The notes under the pieces are model-generated. The model saw nothing but the letters and a program-made list of their open reading frames with translations. It ran no database searches and was not told the origin of the DNA. Shown here in pieces: positions 45,771 to 53,677 of a stretch of DNA of 64,000 nt (the stretch's first letter is position 1; each line of letters starts with the position of its first letter). The stretch comes from Sphingomonas faeni. GTDB taxonomy: Bacteria; Pseudomonadota; Alphaproteobacteria; Sphingomonadales; Sphingomonadaceae. The stretch is from NCBI RefSeq assembly GCF_023195535.1, contig NZ_JALPNF010000004.1, forward strand, positions 124,001 to 188,000, in the 5' to 3' direction. Both the position numbers and the translations under genes were made by a program.

Positions 45771-46205
45771 TTATTCAGCTCCCTCTTCGCGGTCACGACG
45801 GGGACCACGGTCCGGACGATCGCCACGATCGGGACGGCCCTCGCGGCCACCTTCACGGTCGCCACGACGCTCGCGGTCACGATCCTGCTTGCGCATCATC
45901 ACGGTTGGGCCCTCTTCGAGGGTGTCGACCTTGACCGTCATGTAACGGATGATGTCTTCGTTGATCTGGGTCTGGCGCTCCAGCTCTGCGATCACGCTGC
46001 CCGGGGCATCGATCTCGAGCATGACATAGTGCGCCTTGCGGTTCTTGGCGATCTTGTACGCCAGCGAACGCAGGCCCCAGTTCTCGGTCTTTACGACCCG
46101 ACCTTCGTTGTCGTTCACGATCTTGGTGGCGATTTCCGCCAGTGCGTCCACCTGCGCTTGTGCCAGATCCTGGCGCGCAAGGAACACGTGCTCGTAAAGA
46201 GCCAT
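45771..46205 (-). CDS. rpsF: 30S ribosomal protein S6
   Basis: 144 aa from the ATG at 46205 ([13 protein letters not shown]). Core to about residue 105 with [14 protein letters not shown]. The C-terminus is a tail of about 35 residues made almost only of Arg, Asp and Gly ([14 protein letters not shown] and similar), unlike the Glu-rich tail modified by RimK in E. coli. First gene of the operon. Confidence 0.97.
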   Translation of the reverse strand: MALYEHVFLARQDLAQAQVDALAEIATKIVNDNEGRVVKTENWGLRSLAYKIAKNRKAHYVMLEIDAPGSVIAELERQTQINEDIIRYMTVKVDTLEEGPTVMMRKQDRDRERRGDREGGREGRPDRGDRPDRGPRRDREEGAE

Positions 46206-46284
46206 GTCTTGTCCTTCGTCTTGGCCGATCGCTGATACACGCCCCATGCGTGCACCCCTCCGGCTGTCGTCTAGAATGCAAACA

Positions 46285-46312
46285 GGGGCGAGAGACGCGA
46301 ATCTCTCACCCC
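46285..46312 (-). terminator. hairpin terminator of the RcnB-like gene
   Basis: GGGG-C-GAGAGA (46285-46295) pairs with TCTCTC-A-CCCC (46302-46312); on the minus strand TGTTTGC follows. It lies about 50 nt past the stop and 80 nt before rpsF. Confidence 0.6.
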
Positions 46313-46364
46313 GGTTGCAGTGGCCTTAGCCGATTACCCGGCAAAGGCAAGGTTGGTGTGGGCG

Positions 46365-46724
46365 TTACCGGCGAAACGCGCCGCCACGAACCTGGACCAC
46401 ATTGCCGCGGGCGTTGATCAGGATCGCGTCGTTGCCCGAGCGGACCCACTGGCTGCCACGCGGCGGGGCGGCGAGACGGTAGTTCCGGTACGTCGTGATG
46501 ACGCGATAGTTCTGCGCATAGCGGCGATCGAAGCGCTGACCAGCGCGCCAGTTGCGATACTGGTTCGGGCGGGCGACGGTCTTCCTGGTGACGACGGTGC
46601 GGCCGTTGTTGTTCTGGCGCACGGTGGTCACTTCGCGGCGCTGCTGCGCTTCGGCCGGGGCGGCGGCGAGCAGCGGGCTGGCGACGAGGGTGGCGGCAAG
46701 CGCGCTGAGGATGAACTTCTTCAT
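46365..46724 (-). CDS. RcnB family periplasmic protein
   Basis: 119 aa from the ATG at 46724. Signal peptide (KKFILSALAATLVASPLLA, cleavage near AEA|QQ), then a basic Arg/Tyr/Asn-rich region and the C-terminal RcnB domain (YRLAAPPRGSQWVR and DAILINARGNVVQV). RcnB in E. coli takes part in nickel/cobalt homeostasis; many alphaproteobacterial members have no demonstrated metal role. Divergent from fabD. Confidence 0.85.
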   Translation of the reverse strand: MKKFILSALAATLVASPLLAAAPAEAQQRREVTTVRQNNNGRTVVTRKTVARPNQYRNWRAGQRFDRRYAQNYRVITTYRNYRLAAPPRGSQWVRSGNDAILINARGNVVQVRGGAFRR

Positions 46725-46865
46725 GGGTAATCTCCCGTTTGAAACACGGCGCCGTTGTGCGGCGTCATCACTAATCTGGGACCCGATTGTCGCAGGTGCA
46801 TGTCGCAGCCTGCGCGAAATGGTCGCCATTTGTCGCAAACGCATGGGCTTCGTTCAGGTTCGCGC

Positions 46866-46892
46866 AGTTGCAACTCAGCCCGCACCTTTATA
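46866..46892 (+). promoter_or_regulatory. candidate fabD promoter
   Basis: TTGCAA (46866-46871) and TATAGG (46887-46892), 15-nt spacer, about 45 nt before the fabD ATG. Weak by spacing, but it is the best candidate in the divergent gap. Confidence 0.3.
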
Positions 46893-46933
46893 GGCCCCGC
46901 GCTCAAACGAAGACCGAACACAGAGGAGAGGTC

Positions 46934-47893
46934 ATGCGCGCGTTCATCTTCCCCGGCCAGGGGAGCCAGTCTGTCGGCATGGGCAAGGCGCTCGCCGACG
47001 CCAGTGCCACCGCCCGCGAGGTCTTCGCCGAAGTCGACGAGGCGCTCGGCCAGCATCTGTTCCGCCTGATGAGCGAAGGGCCCGCCGACGACCTGCTCCT
47101 CACCGAGAACGCGCAGCCCGCGATCATGGCGAACGCGATCGCCACCTTGCGCGTCGCCGAGAAGGAAGGCGGCCTCCGCCTCGCCGACAAGGCCGACTAC
47201 GTAGCCGGCCACAGCCTCGGCGAATATACCGCCCTGTGCGCAGCAGGGGCACTCGACCTGTCGACCACCGCGCGCCTCCTGAAACTCCGCGGCCGCGCAA
47301 TGCAGGCCGCCGTTCCGGTAGGCGAGGGCGCGATGGCCGCGTTGCTCGGCACCGACCTCGAAAAGGCGCAGCTGATCGCCGGCGCCGCAGTCGACGCGAT
47401 TCTCGCGGAAGGCGGTCCCGACCTGATCTGCACCGTCGCCAACGACAACGACCCGTCGCAGGTCGTCATCTCCGGCCACCGCCTCGCCATCGAAAAGGCG
47501 ATCGCGCTGGCCAAGGACCTCGGCGCCAAGCGCGCAGTGCTCCTCCCCGTATCCGCCCCCTTCCACTGCCCCCTCATGCAACCCGCCGCCGAAGCGATGG
47601 AAGCCGCCCTCCTCGACGCCGACCTCCGCGCGCCGCTGGTCCCGGTCTTCGCCAACGTCGACGCGGTCGCCGTCGCCGACCCCGGCGCGATCCGTCACCT
47701 GTTGGTGCAACAGGTCACCGGCATGGTCCGCTGGCGCGAATCAGTGCTGGCCATGCATACGGCGGGCGTCGGCCACTTCGTCGAATTCGGCGGCAAGGTG
47801 CTCAGCCCGATGGTCAAGCGCATCACCCCCGACGTCGAGACGACCAGCGTCATCACGATGGACGACATCGAGGCGTTGATTAAGGTACTGTAG
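46934..47893 (+). CDS. fabD: malonyl-CoA:ACP transacylase
   Basis: 319 aa from the ATG at 46934 behind AGAGGAGAGG. Transfers malonyl from CoA to ACP. FIFPGQGSQ at the start, catalytic S94 in GHSLGEY, the His in APFHCPLM and GKVLSPMVKRI near the end. First gene of the fab cluster; its TAG stop touches the outer end of the GxxExxY cassette. Confidence 0.97.
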   Translation: MRAFIFPGQGSQSVGMGKALADASATAREVFAEVDEALGQHLFRLMSEGPADDLLLTENAQPAIMANAIATLRVAEKEGGLRLADKADYVAGHSLGEYTALCAAGALDLSTTARLLKLRGRAMQAAVPVGEGAMAALLGTDLEKAQLIAGAAVDAILAEGGPDLICTVANDNDPSQVVISGHRLAIEKAIALAKDLGAKRAVLLPVSAPFHCPLMQPAAEAMEAALLDADLRAPLVPVFANVDAVAVADPGAIRHLLVQQVTGMVRWRESVLAMHTAGVGHFVEFGGKVLSPMVKRITPDVETTSVITMDDIEALIKVL

Positions 47894-48347
47894 ATTTTCG
47901 CGCAGAGGCGCAGAGGACGCAGAGCCCATGAAAGATATCGATGTGGTTAGCGGCGACGTCCTGAATGTCGCTCTGCGACTGCATCGAGATCTTGGGCCAG
48001 GGCTACTGGAAAGCGTTTATGAAGCAGTCCTTGCCGGTCGATTGGTTGCAATGGGCTACACTGTGGCGCGGCAACGATCGATCGATATCGAGTTCGAAGG
48101 CTTGCGCTTCGAGGCAGCGTTCCGGATCGATCTGCTTGTTGACGACCGTTTGGTCGTCGAGATCAAATCGGTCGAGTGCGTCCTTCCCGTCCACGCCAAG
48201 CAATTGCTGACCTATCTCAGACTGACCAAACAGCCCGTCGGGCTGCTTATCAACTTCGGTGGCGCAACCCTAAAAGAAGGCGTCCGCCGCCTCGTCAACA
48301 ACTACCGCCCCTCTGCGTCCTCCGCGCCTCTGCGCGAACAAATCTAG
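47891..48347. mobile_element. GxxExxY cassette with terminal inverted repeats, inserted in the fab operon
   Basis: Arms at 47897-47924 and 48311-48338 are 28-nt inverted repeats with one mismatch (start TTCGCGCAGAGGCGCAGAGG). The pairing continues outward with one 2-nt gap to TAGATTT and AAATCTA, that is, up to the fabD stop codon. Inside is a single gene in the operon's direction. Similar GCAGAGGCGCAGAGG arms around GxxExxY genes occur in other bacteria as far as I know, but I cannot check that here. No transposase is encoded. Confidence 0.8.
47928..48347 (+). CDS. GxxExxY family protein (PD-(D/E)XK nuclease-like)
   Basis: 139 aa. The defining motif is G25-LL-E28-SV-Y31 (GLLESVY). A PD-(D/E)XK-like core follows: D68 in FRIDLLV, then E78 and K80 in VVEIKSVE, with a Gln/Leu helix (KQLLTYLRL). 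Function unknown; a nuclease-type fold is inferred from the motif. The left repeat arm lies directly upstream and may provide the ribosome site; the last residues (SASSAPLREQI) and the TAG come from the right arm, so the gene and the repeats are one unit. It is uncommon inside a fab operon. Confidence 0.88.
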   Translation: MKDIDVVSGDVLNVALRLHRDLGPGLLESVYEAVLAGRLVAMGYTVARQRSIDIEFEGLRFEAAFRIDLLVDDRLVVEIKSVECVLPVHAKQLLTYLRLTKQPVGLLINFGGATLKEGVRRLVNNYRPSASSAPLREQI

Positions 48348-48359
48348 ATCGGAGTTAAA

Positions 48360-49097
48360 ATGTTCGACCTCACAGGCATGACCGCCCTCGTCACCGGGGC
48401 ATCCGGCGGGATTGGGTCCGAGATCGCCAAGGCCCTAGCCGCCCAAGGTGCGCGCCTCGCCGTATCCGGCTCCAACGCCGACAAGCTCGAAGCCTTCCGC
48501 GCCACCCTGAAAGGCGACCACGTCGCGCTCCCCTGCAACCTCTCCGACGCAGCCGCAGTCGACGCGCTCGTGCCTCAGGCGGTGGAGAAGCTCGGCAAGC
48601 TCGACATCCTCGTCAACAACGCCGGCGTCACCCGCGACAATCTCGCGATGCGGATGAAGGACGACGAGTGGGACAGCGTCATCCGCGTCAATCTCGAAGC
48701 CGCGTTCCGCCTCATGCGCGCCGCCGCCAAGCCGATGATGAAGGCGCGCTTCGGCCGGATGATCTCGGTCACCTCGATCGTCGGCGTCACCGGCAATCCC
48801 GGCCAGGCCAACTACGCCGCGTCGAAGGCCGGCCTGATCGGCATGTCGAAATCGATGGCGCAGGAGCTCGCCAGCCGCGGCATTACCGTAAACTGCGTCG
48901 CGCCCGGCTTCATCACCTCGCCGATGACCGACGCGCTGCCCGAGGCGCAGAAGACCGCGCTGACGACCAGGATTCCGGCCGGTCGCCTCGGCGAAGGCGC
49001 AGACATCGGCGCGGCGATCGTGTATCTGGCAAGCCGTGAAGCCGGCTACGTCACGGGACAAACCGTGCACGTGAACGGTGGGATGGCGATGATCTGA
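48360..49097 (+). CDS. fabG: 3-oxoacyl-ACP reductase
   Basis: 245 aa short-chain dehydrogenase. NADPH motif TGASGGIG (12-19), NNAG, catalytic Ser in SVTSIVG and YAASK for the Tyr-Lys pair, and a C-terminal [15 protein letters not shown] typical of FabG. Reduces 3-oxoacyl-ACP in each elongation cycle. It starts 12 nt after the cassette gene stop; a GGAG ribosome site lies between. Confidence 0.96.
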   Translation: MFDLTGMTALVTGASGGIGSEIAKALAAQGARLAVSGSNADKLEAFRATLKGDHVALPCNLSDAAAVDALVPQAVEKLGKLDILVNNAGVTRDNLAMRMKDDEWDSVIRVNLEAAFRLMRAAAKPMMKARFGRMISVTSIVGVTGNPGQANYAASKAGLIGMSKSMAQELASRGITVNCVAPGFITSPMTDALPEAQKTALTTRIPAGRLGEGADIGAAIVYLASREAGYVTGQTVHVNGGMAMI

Positions 49098-49099
49098 AC

Positions 49100-49128
49100 T
49101 TGCGCGCTGAACTGCCGCGTTCTAGGTG
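49100..49128 (+). promoter_or_regulatory. candidate acpP promoter
   Basis: TTGCGC (49100-49105), 17-nt spacer, TAGGTG (49123-49128), about 45 nt before the acpP start. A private promoter for acpP is common, since ACP is needed in excess over the enzymes. Confidence 0.35.
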
Positions 49129-49174
49129 CGTTCAGGAATTACCGAAAACCCCCAGATTTGAAGAGGGAACTACC

Positions 49175-49411
49175 ATGAGCGAGACCGCTGACCGCGTGAA
49201 GAAGATCGTCGTCGAGCATCTCGGCGTCGAAGCCGACAAGGTGACCGAGGACGCGAGCTTCATCGACGACCTGGGCGCAGACAGCCTCGACATCGTCGAA
49301 CTCGTCATGGCGTTCGAGGAAGAATTCGGTGTCGAGATCCCCGATGATGCCGCCGAGAAGATCGCAACCGTCAAGGATGCGATCACCTATATCGACGAGC
49401 ACAAGGCCTGA
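49175..49411 (+). CDS. acpP: acyl carrier protein
   Basis: 78 aa from the ATG at 49175. The phosphopantetheine serine is S37 in [10 protein letters not shown]; strongly acidic helices as usual. Carries growing acyl chains for FabD, FabG and FabF encoded around it. AAGAGGGAA ribosome site. Confidence 0.98.
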   Translation: MSETADRVKKIVVEHLGVEADKVTEDASFIDDLGADSLDIVELVMAFEEEFGVEIPDDAAEKIATVKDAITYIDEHKA

Positions 49412-49509
49412 TCAGGGTCTAGGGTTCAAACCTTTGGACCTGCCCTGAAGGGTGTGATTTGAGCGGCTCCCCGTCCTTGGGCAAAGAGGGCGGGGAGCCG
49501 TTTCGTTTT
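49412..49509 (+). terminator. double hairpin attenuator between acpP and fabF
   Basis: Right after the acpP stop, TCAGGG (49412-49417) pairs with CCCTGA (49443-49448), enclosing GGTTCAAACC. Then CGGCTCCCCG (49464-49473) pairs with CGGGGAGCCG (49491-49500), followed by TTTCGTTTT. The second hairpin looks like an intrinsic terminator that should let only part of the transcripts into fabF. Confidence 0.75.
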
Positions 49510-49532
49510 GAGAGCAGACGGAGTTTGAAGCC

Positions 49533-50795
49533 ATGCGGCGTGTCGTCGTAACCGGGCTAGGCCTGGTCACCCCCCTGGGGGCGGATGTTGAAACGGCCTG
49601 GGCGAATATCCTCGCCGGCAAGTCGGGCGCGGGCCCGATCACGCGCTTCGACGCGTCGGATCAGGTGTGCCGCATCGCCTGCGAGGTGAAGCCCGCCGAC
49701 CACGAATATGGCTTCGACCCCGGCAAGCGCGTCGACCACAAGGTTCAGCGCCAGGTCGATCCGTTCATCATCTACGGCATCGACGCCGCCGGCCAGGCTC
49801 TGGAAGACGCCGGGTTGACCGAGATGACGCTGGAAGAGAGCTGGCGTGCCGGCGTCTCGATCGGCTCGGGCATCGGCGGGCTTCCGGGGATCGAAAGCGA
49901 ATCGATCGTGCTCCACACCAAGGGCCCGCGCCGCGTCTCGCCGCACTTCGTCCATGGTCGCCTGATCAACCTGATCTCGGGCCAGGTCTCCATCAAATAC
50001 GGCCTGCGCGGTCCGAATCACGCGGTCGTCACCGCCTGCTCGACCGGCGCGCATGCGATCGGCGACGCCGCGCGGATGATCGCGATGGATGACGCCGACG
50101 TGATGCTTGCGGGCGGCGCGGAGGGCACCGTCTGCCCGCTCGGCATCGCCGGGTTCGCGCAGGCCCGCGCGCTGTCGACCAACTTCAACGATTCGCCCGA
50201 AAAGGCCTCGCGTCCCTACGACAAGGATCGCGACGGCTTCGTGATGGGCGAGGGCGCCGGTGTGCTGGTGCTCGAGGAGTACGAGCACGCCAAGGCACGC
50301 GGCGCGAAGATGTATGCCGAGGTGATCGGCTACGGCCTGTCGGGCGACGCGTACCACGTGACGGCACCGCATCCCGAAGGCGACGGCGCGTTCCGCTCGA
50401 TGCAGATGGCGATCAAGAAGTCGGGCCTCGCGCTCGAGGACATCGATTACATCAACGCGCACGGCACCTCGACGCCACTCGGTGACGAGCTGGAACTCGG
50501 TGCGGTCCGTCGCCTGTTCGGCGATGCGATCTCGGGTCTGTCGATGTCGTCGACCAAGTCGGCGATCGGCCATCTGCTCGGCGGTGCCGGTGCGGTCGAG
50601 AGCATCTTCTGCATCCTCGCGCTGCGCGACCAGATCGTGCCCCCGACGCTGAACCTCGACAATCCGAGCGATAGCTGCGTGGGCGTCGACCTCGTCCCGC
50701 ATGTCGCGAAGAAGCGTGAAGTGCGTGCGGTACTGAACAACTCGTTCGGCTTCGGCGGCACGAATGCCTCGCTGGTGATGACGAAGGTCCGCTAA
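49533..50795 (+). CDS. fabF: beta-ketoacyl-ACP synthase II
   Basis: 420 aa. Decarboxylative condensation of acyl groups with malonyl-ACP. Catalytic C169 in TACSTGAHA, His in NAHGTSTPLGD and His in SAIGHLLGGAGA. GFGGTNASLV near the C-terminus. Separated from acpP by the hairpin pair and from mltG by a short palindromic element. Confidence 0.97.
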   Translation: MRRVVVTGLGLVTPLGADVETAWANILAGKSGAGPITRFDASDQVCRIACEVKPADHEYGFDPGKRVDHKVQRQVDPFIIYGIDAAGQALEDAGLTEMTLEESWRAGVSIGSGIGGLPGIESESIVLHTKGPRRVSPHFVHGRLINLISGQVSIKYGLRGPNHAVVTACSTGAHAIGDAARMIAMDDADVMLAGGAEGTVCPLGIAGFAQARALSTNFNDSPEKASRPYDKDRDGFVMGEGAGVLVLEEYEHAKARGAKMYAEVIGYGLSGDAYHVTAPHPEGDGAFRSMQMAIKKSGLALEDIDYINAHGTSTPLGDELELGAVRRLFGDAISGLSMSSTKSAIGHLLGGAGAVESIFCILALRDQIVPPTLNLDNPSDSCVGVDLVPHVAKKREVRAVLNNSFGFGGTNASLVMTKVR

Positions 50796-50803
50796 ATAAG
50801 TTT

Positions 50804-50857
50804 GTTCCCCCGCGAAGGCGGGGGCCCAGACTGGGCTCCCGCCTTCGCGGGAGAACA
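50804..50857. repeat. short palindromic element before mltG
   Basis: 54 bp. GTTCCCCCGCGAAGGCGGGG and GCTCCCGCCTTCGCGGGAGA arms with hardly any spacer. It ends 2 nt before the AGAGG ribosome site of mltG, so it forms its leader. Confidence 0.88.
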
Positions 50858-50867
50858 AGAGGTAGTG

Positions 50868-51836
50868 ATGCGCAAGGTCGGCTGTTTCGGACTCGTCTTA
50901 GGCCTGGCGGCAGTTGTCGCGCTGTTCCTGATCGTCCAGGGCTGGGGCGGCGCAGGCCCAGCCCCTCGCACGCTGACCGTGCAGATCGGCGAAGGCAGCA
51001 CGCTGGCCGGTGCTGCCACCGAACTCGAAAAGGCCGGCGCGATCCCCTCGGCCCGACGTTTTCGCCTTTACGCGCGGGTGTTCGGCTCGGGCGATCCGAT
51101 CAAGGCCGGCGAATACCGCATCGCGCCGCAAACCAGCCAGTCCGACATCCTCAAGCTGATGCAGGGCGGCAAGGTCGTCCAGCGCCTCGTCGTCGTCCCC
51201 GAAGGCTATCCCTCGGTCCTTGTCCACGACGCGCTGATAAAGGCCGACGGTCTGACCGGCACCGTGCCCGTCCCGGCGGAAGGCTCGATCCTCCCCGACA
51301 GCTACGCCTTCCAGGCCGGCGACACCCGCGCATCGGTCGTCACGCGGATGCAGGCGGCGATGAAGACCTACCTCGCCAAGGCATGGGCGGCGCGCAAACC
51401 CGGTATCGCGGTGAGCTCGCCCGAACAGGCGATCATCCTCGCCTCGATCGTCGAGAAGGAAACCGGCAAGCCCTCCGAACGCCGCACCGTCGCCGCGGTC
51501 TACGGCAATCGCCTGCGCAACGGCATGCCGCTTCAGGCTGATCCCACCGTGATCTACCCGATTACCAAGGGCCGCCCTCTAGGCCGCCGCATCCTGCGGT
51601 CCGAGCTGCATGCGAAGAACGGCTACAACACCTATGCCGAAGCCGGCCTGCCGGTCGGCCCGATCGCCAACCCCGGCCGCGCCTCGATCGACGCGGTGCT
51701 CGACCCGGCGCAGACGCAAGCGCTCTACTTCGTAGCAGACGGCACCGGCGGCCACGTGTTCGCCAACACGCTGGCCGAACACAACGCCAACGTGAAGAAA
51801 TGGTACGCCATCCGCAAAGCCCGCGGCGAGATGTAG
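50868..51836 (+). CDS. mltG: endolytic transglycosylase MltG
   Basis: 322 aa from the ATG at 50868. N-terminal membrane helix (about 7-27), a LysM-like region and the YceG/MltG domain, with the catalytic Glu in ASIVEKETGKPSE, plus YGNRLRNGMPLQADPTVIY (shown in part) and GLPVGPIANPG. Cuts nascent glycan strands at the inner membrane. fabF-mltG adjacency is common in alphaproteobacteria and E. coli (with pabC). Confidence 0.95.
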   Translation: MRKVGCFGLVLGLAAVVALFLIVQGWGGAGPAPRTLTVQIGEGSTLAGAATELEKAGAIPSARRFRLYARVFGSGDPIKAGEYRIAPQTSQSDILKLMQGGKVVQRLVVVPEGYPSVLVHDALIKADGLTGTVPVPAEGSILPDSYAFQAGDTRASVVTRMQAAMKTYLAKAWAARKPGIAVSSPEQAIILASIVEKETGKPSERRTVAAVYGNRLRNGMPLQADPTVIYPITKGRPLGRRILRSELHAKNGYNTYAEAGLPVGPIANPGRASIDAVLDPAQTQALYFVADGTGGHVFANTLAEHNANVKKWYAIRKARGEM

Positions 51837-51859
51837 GGCGAGGCGTTCCGACACACACT

Positions 51860-51940
51860 CGTCATCCCAGCGAAAGCTGGGATCTCATGCGGCAGGGACG
51901 GAATGTATGGCACGAGATCCCAGCTTTCGCTGGGATGACG
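51860..51940. repeat. palindromic element, CCAGCGAAAGCTGG type
   Basis: Perfect arms CGTCATCCCAGCGAAAGCTG and CAGCTTTCGCTGGGATGACG, with GGATCTC and GAGATCC inside. Lies between the convergent mltG and eda, 1 nt from the eda stop. Confidence 0.92.
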
Positions 51941-51941
51941 A

Positions 51942-52562
51942 CTAGGCCCGCAACGCGTTCGCCGCGCGTGCCTTGATCTCGATCTCGGCCATCGTCCCGC
52001 CGGTCACCCAGCTCCCGCCCACGCAGAGCACCGGCTTGAACGCCAGCCACTCGGGCGCGCTCGCTTCGGTGATCCCGCCGGTCGGGCAGAAGCTGCACTG
52101 ATAGAACGGCGCGGCCAATGCCTTCAGCGCCTTCAACCCGCCATTCGCCTCGGCCGGGAAGAACTTGAAGTGCGTCAGACCCAGGTCGAGCCCGATCATG
52201 ATATCCGCCGCATTGGCGATCCCCGGCAGGAACGGAATACCGCTCTCGATGATCGGCATGGCGAGGCGTTCGGTCAGCCCCGGCGAGACGATGAACTCCG
52301 CGCCCGCATCGCGGACCTGCGCGAACTGCTGCGTGTTGACGACGGTACCGGCACCGACGATCGCGCCCGGCACCTTCTTCATCTCGGCGATCGCCTCAAG
52401 CGCGGCACCGGTGCGCAACGTCACTTCGAGCACGCGCAGGCCGCCGGCGACGAGCGCCTCGGCGAGCGGACGGGCGAGCGCCGCGTCTTCGATCACCAGC
52501 ACCGGGATGACGGCGCTGGTCTGTATGATGTCTGCGATTGTGCGCGAGGGGGTTGCGGTCAT
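51942..52562 (-). CDS. eda: KDPG aldolase
   Basis: 206 aa. Cleaves 2-keto-3-deoxy-6-phosphogluconate to pyruvate and glyceraldehyde 3-phosphate. The active-site Glu (LEVTLRTGAAL), GAGTV and the Schiff-base Lys in HFKFFPAE are visible, then CPTGGI for phosphate binding. Last gene of the Entner-Doudoroff operon; its start overlaps glk by 4 nt. Confidence 0.96.
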   Translation of the reverse strand: MTATPSRTIADIIQTSAVIPVLVIEDAALARPLAEALVAGGLRVLEVTLRTGAALEAIAEMKKVPGAIVGAGTVVNTQQFAQVRDAGAEFIVSPGLTERLAMPIIESGIPFLPGIANAADIMIGLDLGLTHFKFFPAEANGGLKALKALAAPFYQCSFCPTGGITEASAPEWLAFKPVLCVGGSWVTGGTMAEIEIKARAANALRA

Positions 52563-53527
52563 TGGGTGTGTTCCTGTGCGAAGGCGGCCGCGGCGCCGAA
52601 CAGGCCGGGCTGGGGATGGGTGATGAGCTTGACGGGCATCGCCGCCATCATTGTCTGGAAACGGCCCTTGGCGACGAAGCGCTGGTCGAAGCCCGAGCGG
52701 ATCAGGCGATCCTTGATCCGGAAGCCGAGCCCGCCCGCGATCACAACCGCCTTCGCGCCCTGCGCAAGCGCCAGATCACCCGCGACCGCGCCGAGGGCGA
52801 GGCAGAACCGGTCGAGCGCGGCGAGCGCGATCGAATCGGTGCCGTCGATCGCCTCGGTCCAGATCGTCTTGTCGTCATGGCTGGGGACCGCGCGGCCCTC
52901 CAGCGCGGCAAGCGTCTCGTAGATCGCGACGATGCCGGGGCCTGCGACGACGCGCTCCGCCGAGACGCGCGTGAACGTCTTGCGCAGGCGCTTCAGCAAC
53001 GCATCCTCGATCCCGTCGAGCGGGGCGAAGTCCATGTGGCCGCCCTCGGTTTCGAGGACCTGATAGCCGTTTTTGCGTCGCAGCAACTGCGCGACGCCGA
53101 GCCCGGTGCCGGGGCCGCAGATCGTCGTGATTCCCTCGGAGGGCAGCGGCGTATCTGGACCGCAGAGGTGGATGAAGTCGCTGCTCGGCACCTGCGCGAC
53201 GGCATGGCCGACCGCGCCGAAATCGTTGACGACCACCCACCGGTCGGCCTTCAAACGCTCGGTGATCAGCGACTTGCGGATGATCCACGGGTTGTTGGTC
53301 AGCCGGATGACGTCGTTCGCGACCGGCGACGCGACCGCGATCGCCAGCGCACGGGGGAGGGGGCGACCGAGCCCCGCCTCGAACGCCTGGTACGCCGTCT
53401 GGAGCGACGCGTGGTCCGCAGTCTTCAGCGTCGCCGGCTCGCCGAGCGACACGACGCGGCCGTTCTCGACCTCGGCGATCGCGAAGCGCGCATGCGTCCC
53501 GCCGATATCTGCCGCTACGATTTCCAT
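52559..53527 (-). CDS. glk: glucokinase
   Basis: 322 aa, Glk family (not ROK). ADIGGTHARFA near the N-terminus for phosphate binding, VVNDFGAVGHAV with the catalytic Asp, ICGPGTGLGVA and EGGHMDFAPLD. Phosphorylates glucose for the zwf-pgl-edd-eda route encoded around it. Separated from edd by a palindromic element. Confidence 0.94.
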   Translation of the reverse strand: MEIVAADIGGTHARFAIAEVENGRVVSLGEPATLKTADHASLQTAYQAFEAGLGRPLPRALAIAVASPVANDVIRLTNNPWIIRKSLITERLKADRWVVVNDFGAVGHAVAQVPSSDFIHLCGPDTPLPSEGITTICGPGTGLGVAQLLRRKNGYQVLETEGGHMDFAPLDGIEDALLKRLRKTFTRVSAERVVAGPGIVAIYETLAALEGRAVPSHDDKTIWTEAIDGTDSIALAALDRFCLALGAVAGDLALAQGAKAVVIAGGLGFRIKDRLIRSGFDQRFVAKGRFQTMMAAMPVKLITHPQPGLFGAAAAFAQEHTQ

Positions 53528-53557
53528 GTCATCCTCCGTCTATTATTATTGTCCCCC

Positions 53558-53639
53558 CGTCATCCCAGCGAAAGCTGGGATCTCAAGCCGCATAGTCCGT
53601 CCCCGTCGAGCGAGGTCCCGGCTTTCGCCGGGATGACGG
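53558..53639. repeat. palindromic element within the Entner-Doudoroff operon (glk-edd)
   Basis: Left arm CGTCATCCCAGCGAAAGCTG, right arm TCCCGGCTTTCGCCGGGATG (stem changed on both sides so that it still pairs). Occupies the 150-nt gap between glk and edd. Confidence 0.88.
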
Positions 53640-53677
53640 GGGTGTGGCTGAGGTGACGGTGGTTCGTGAGACTTGTT

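Noticed and set aside
47928..48347. GxxExxY gene as a toxin-antitoxin component
   Set aside because: No partner gene is present; only one frame lies between the inverted repeats.
50802..50867. Extended mltG N-terminus starting at 50802
   Set aside because: The 22 extra residues are translated palindromic element; the ATG at 50868 has a good ribosome site and begins the membrane helix.
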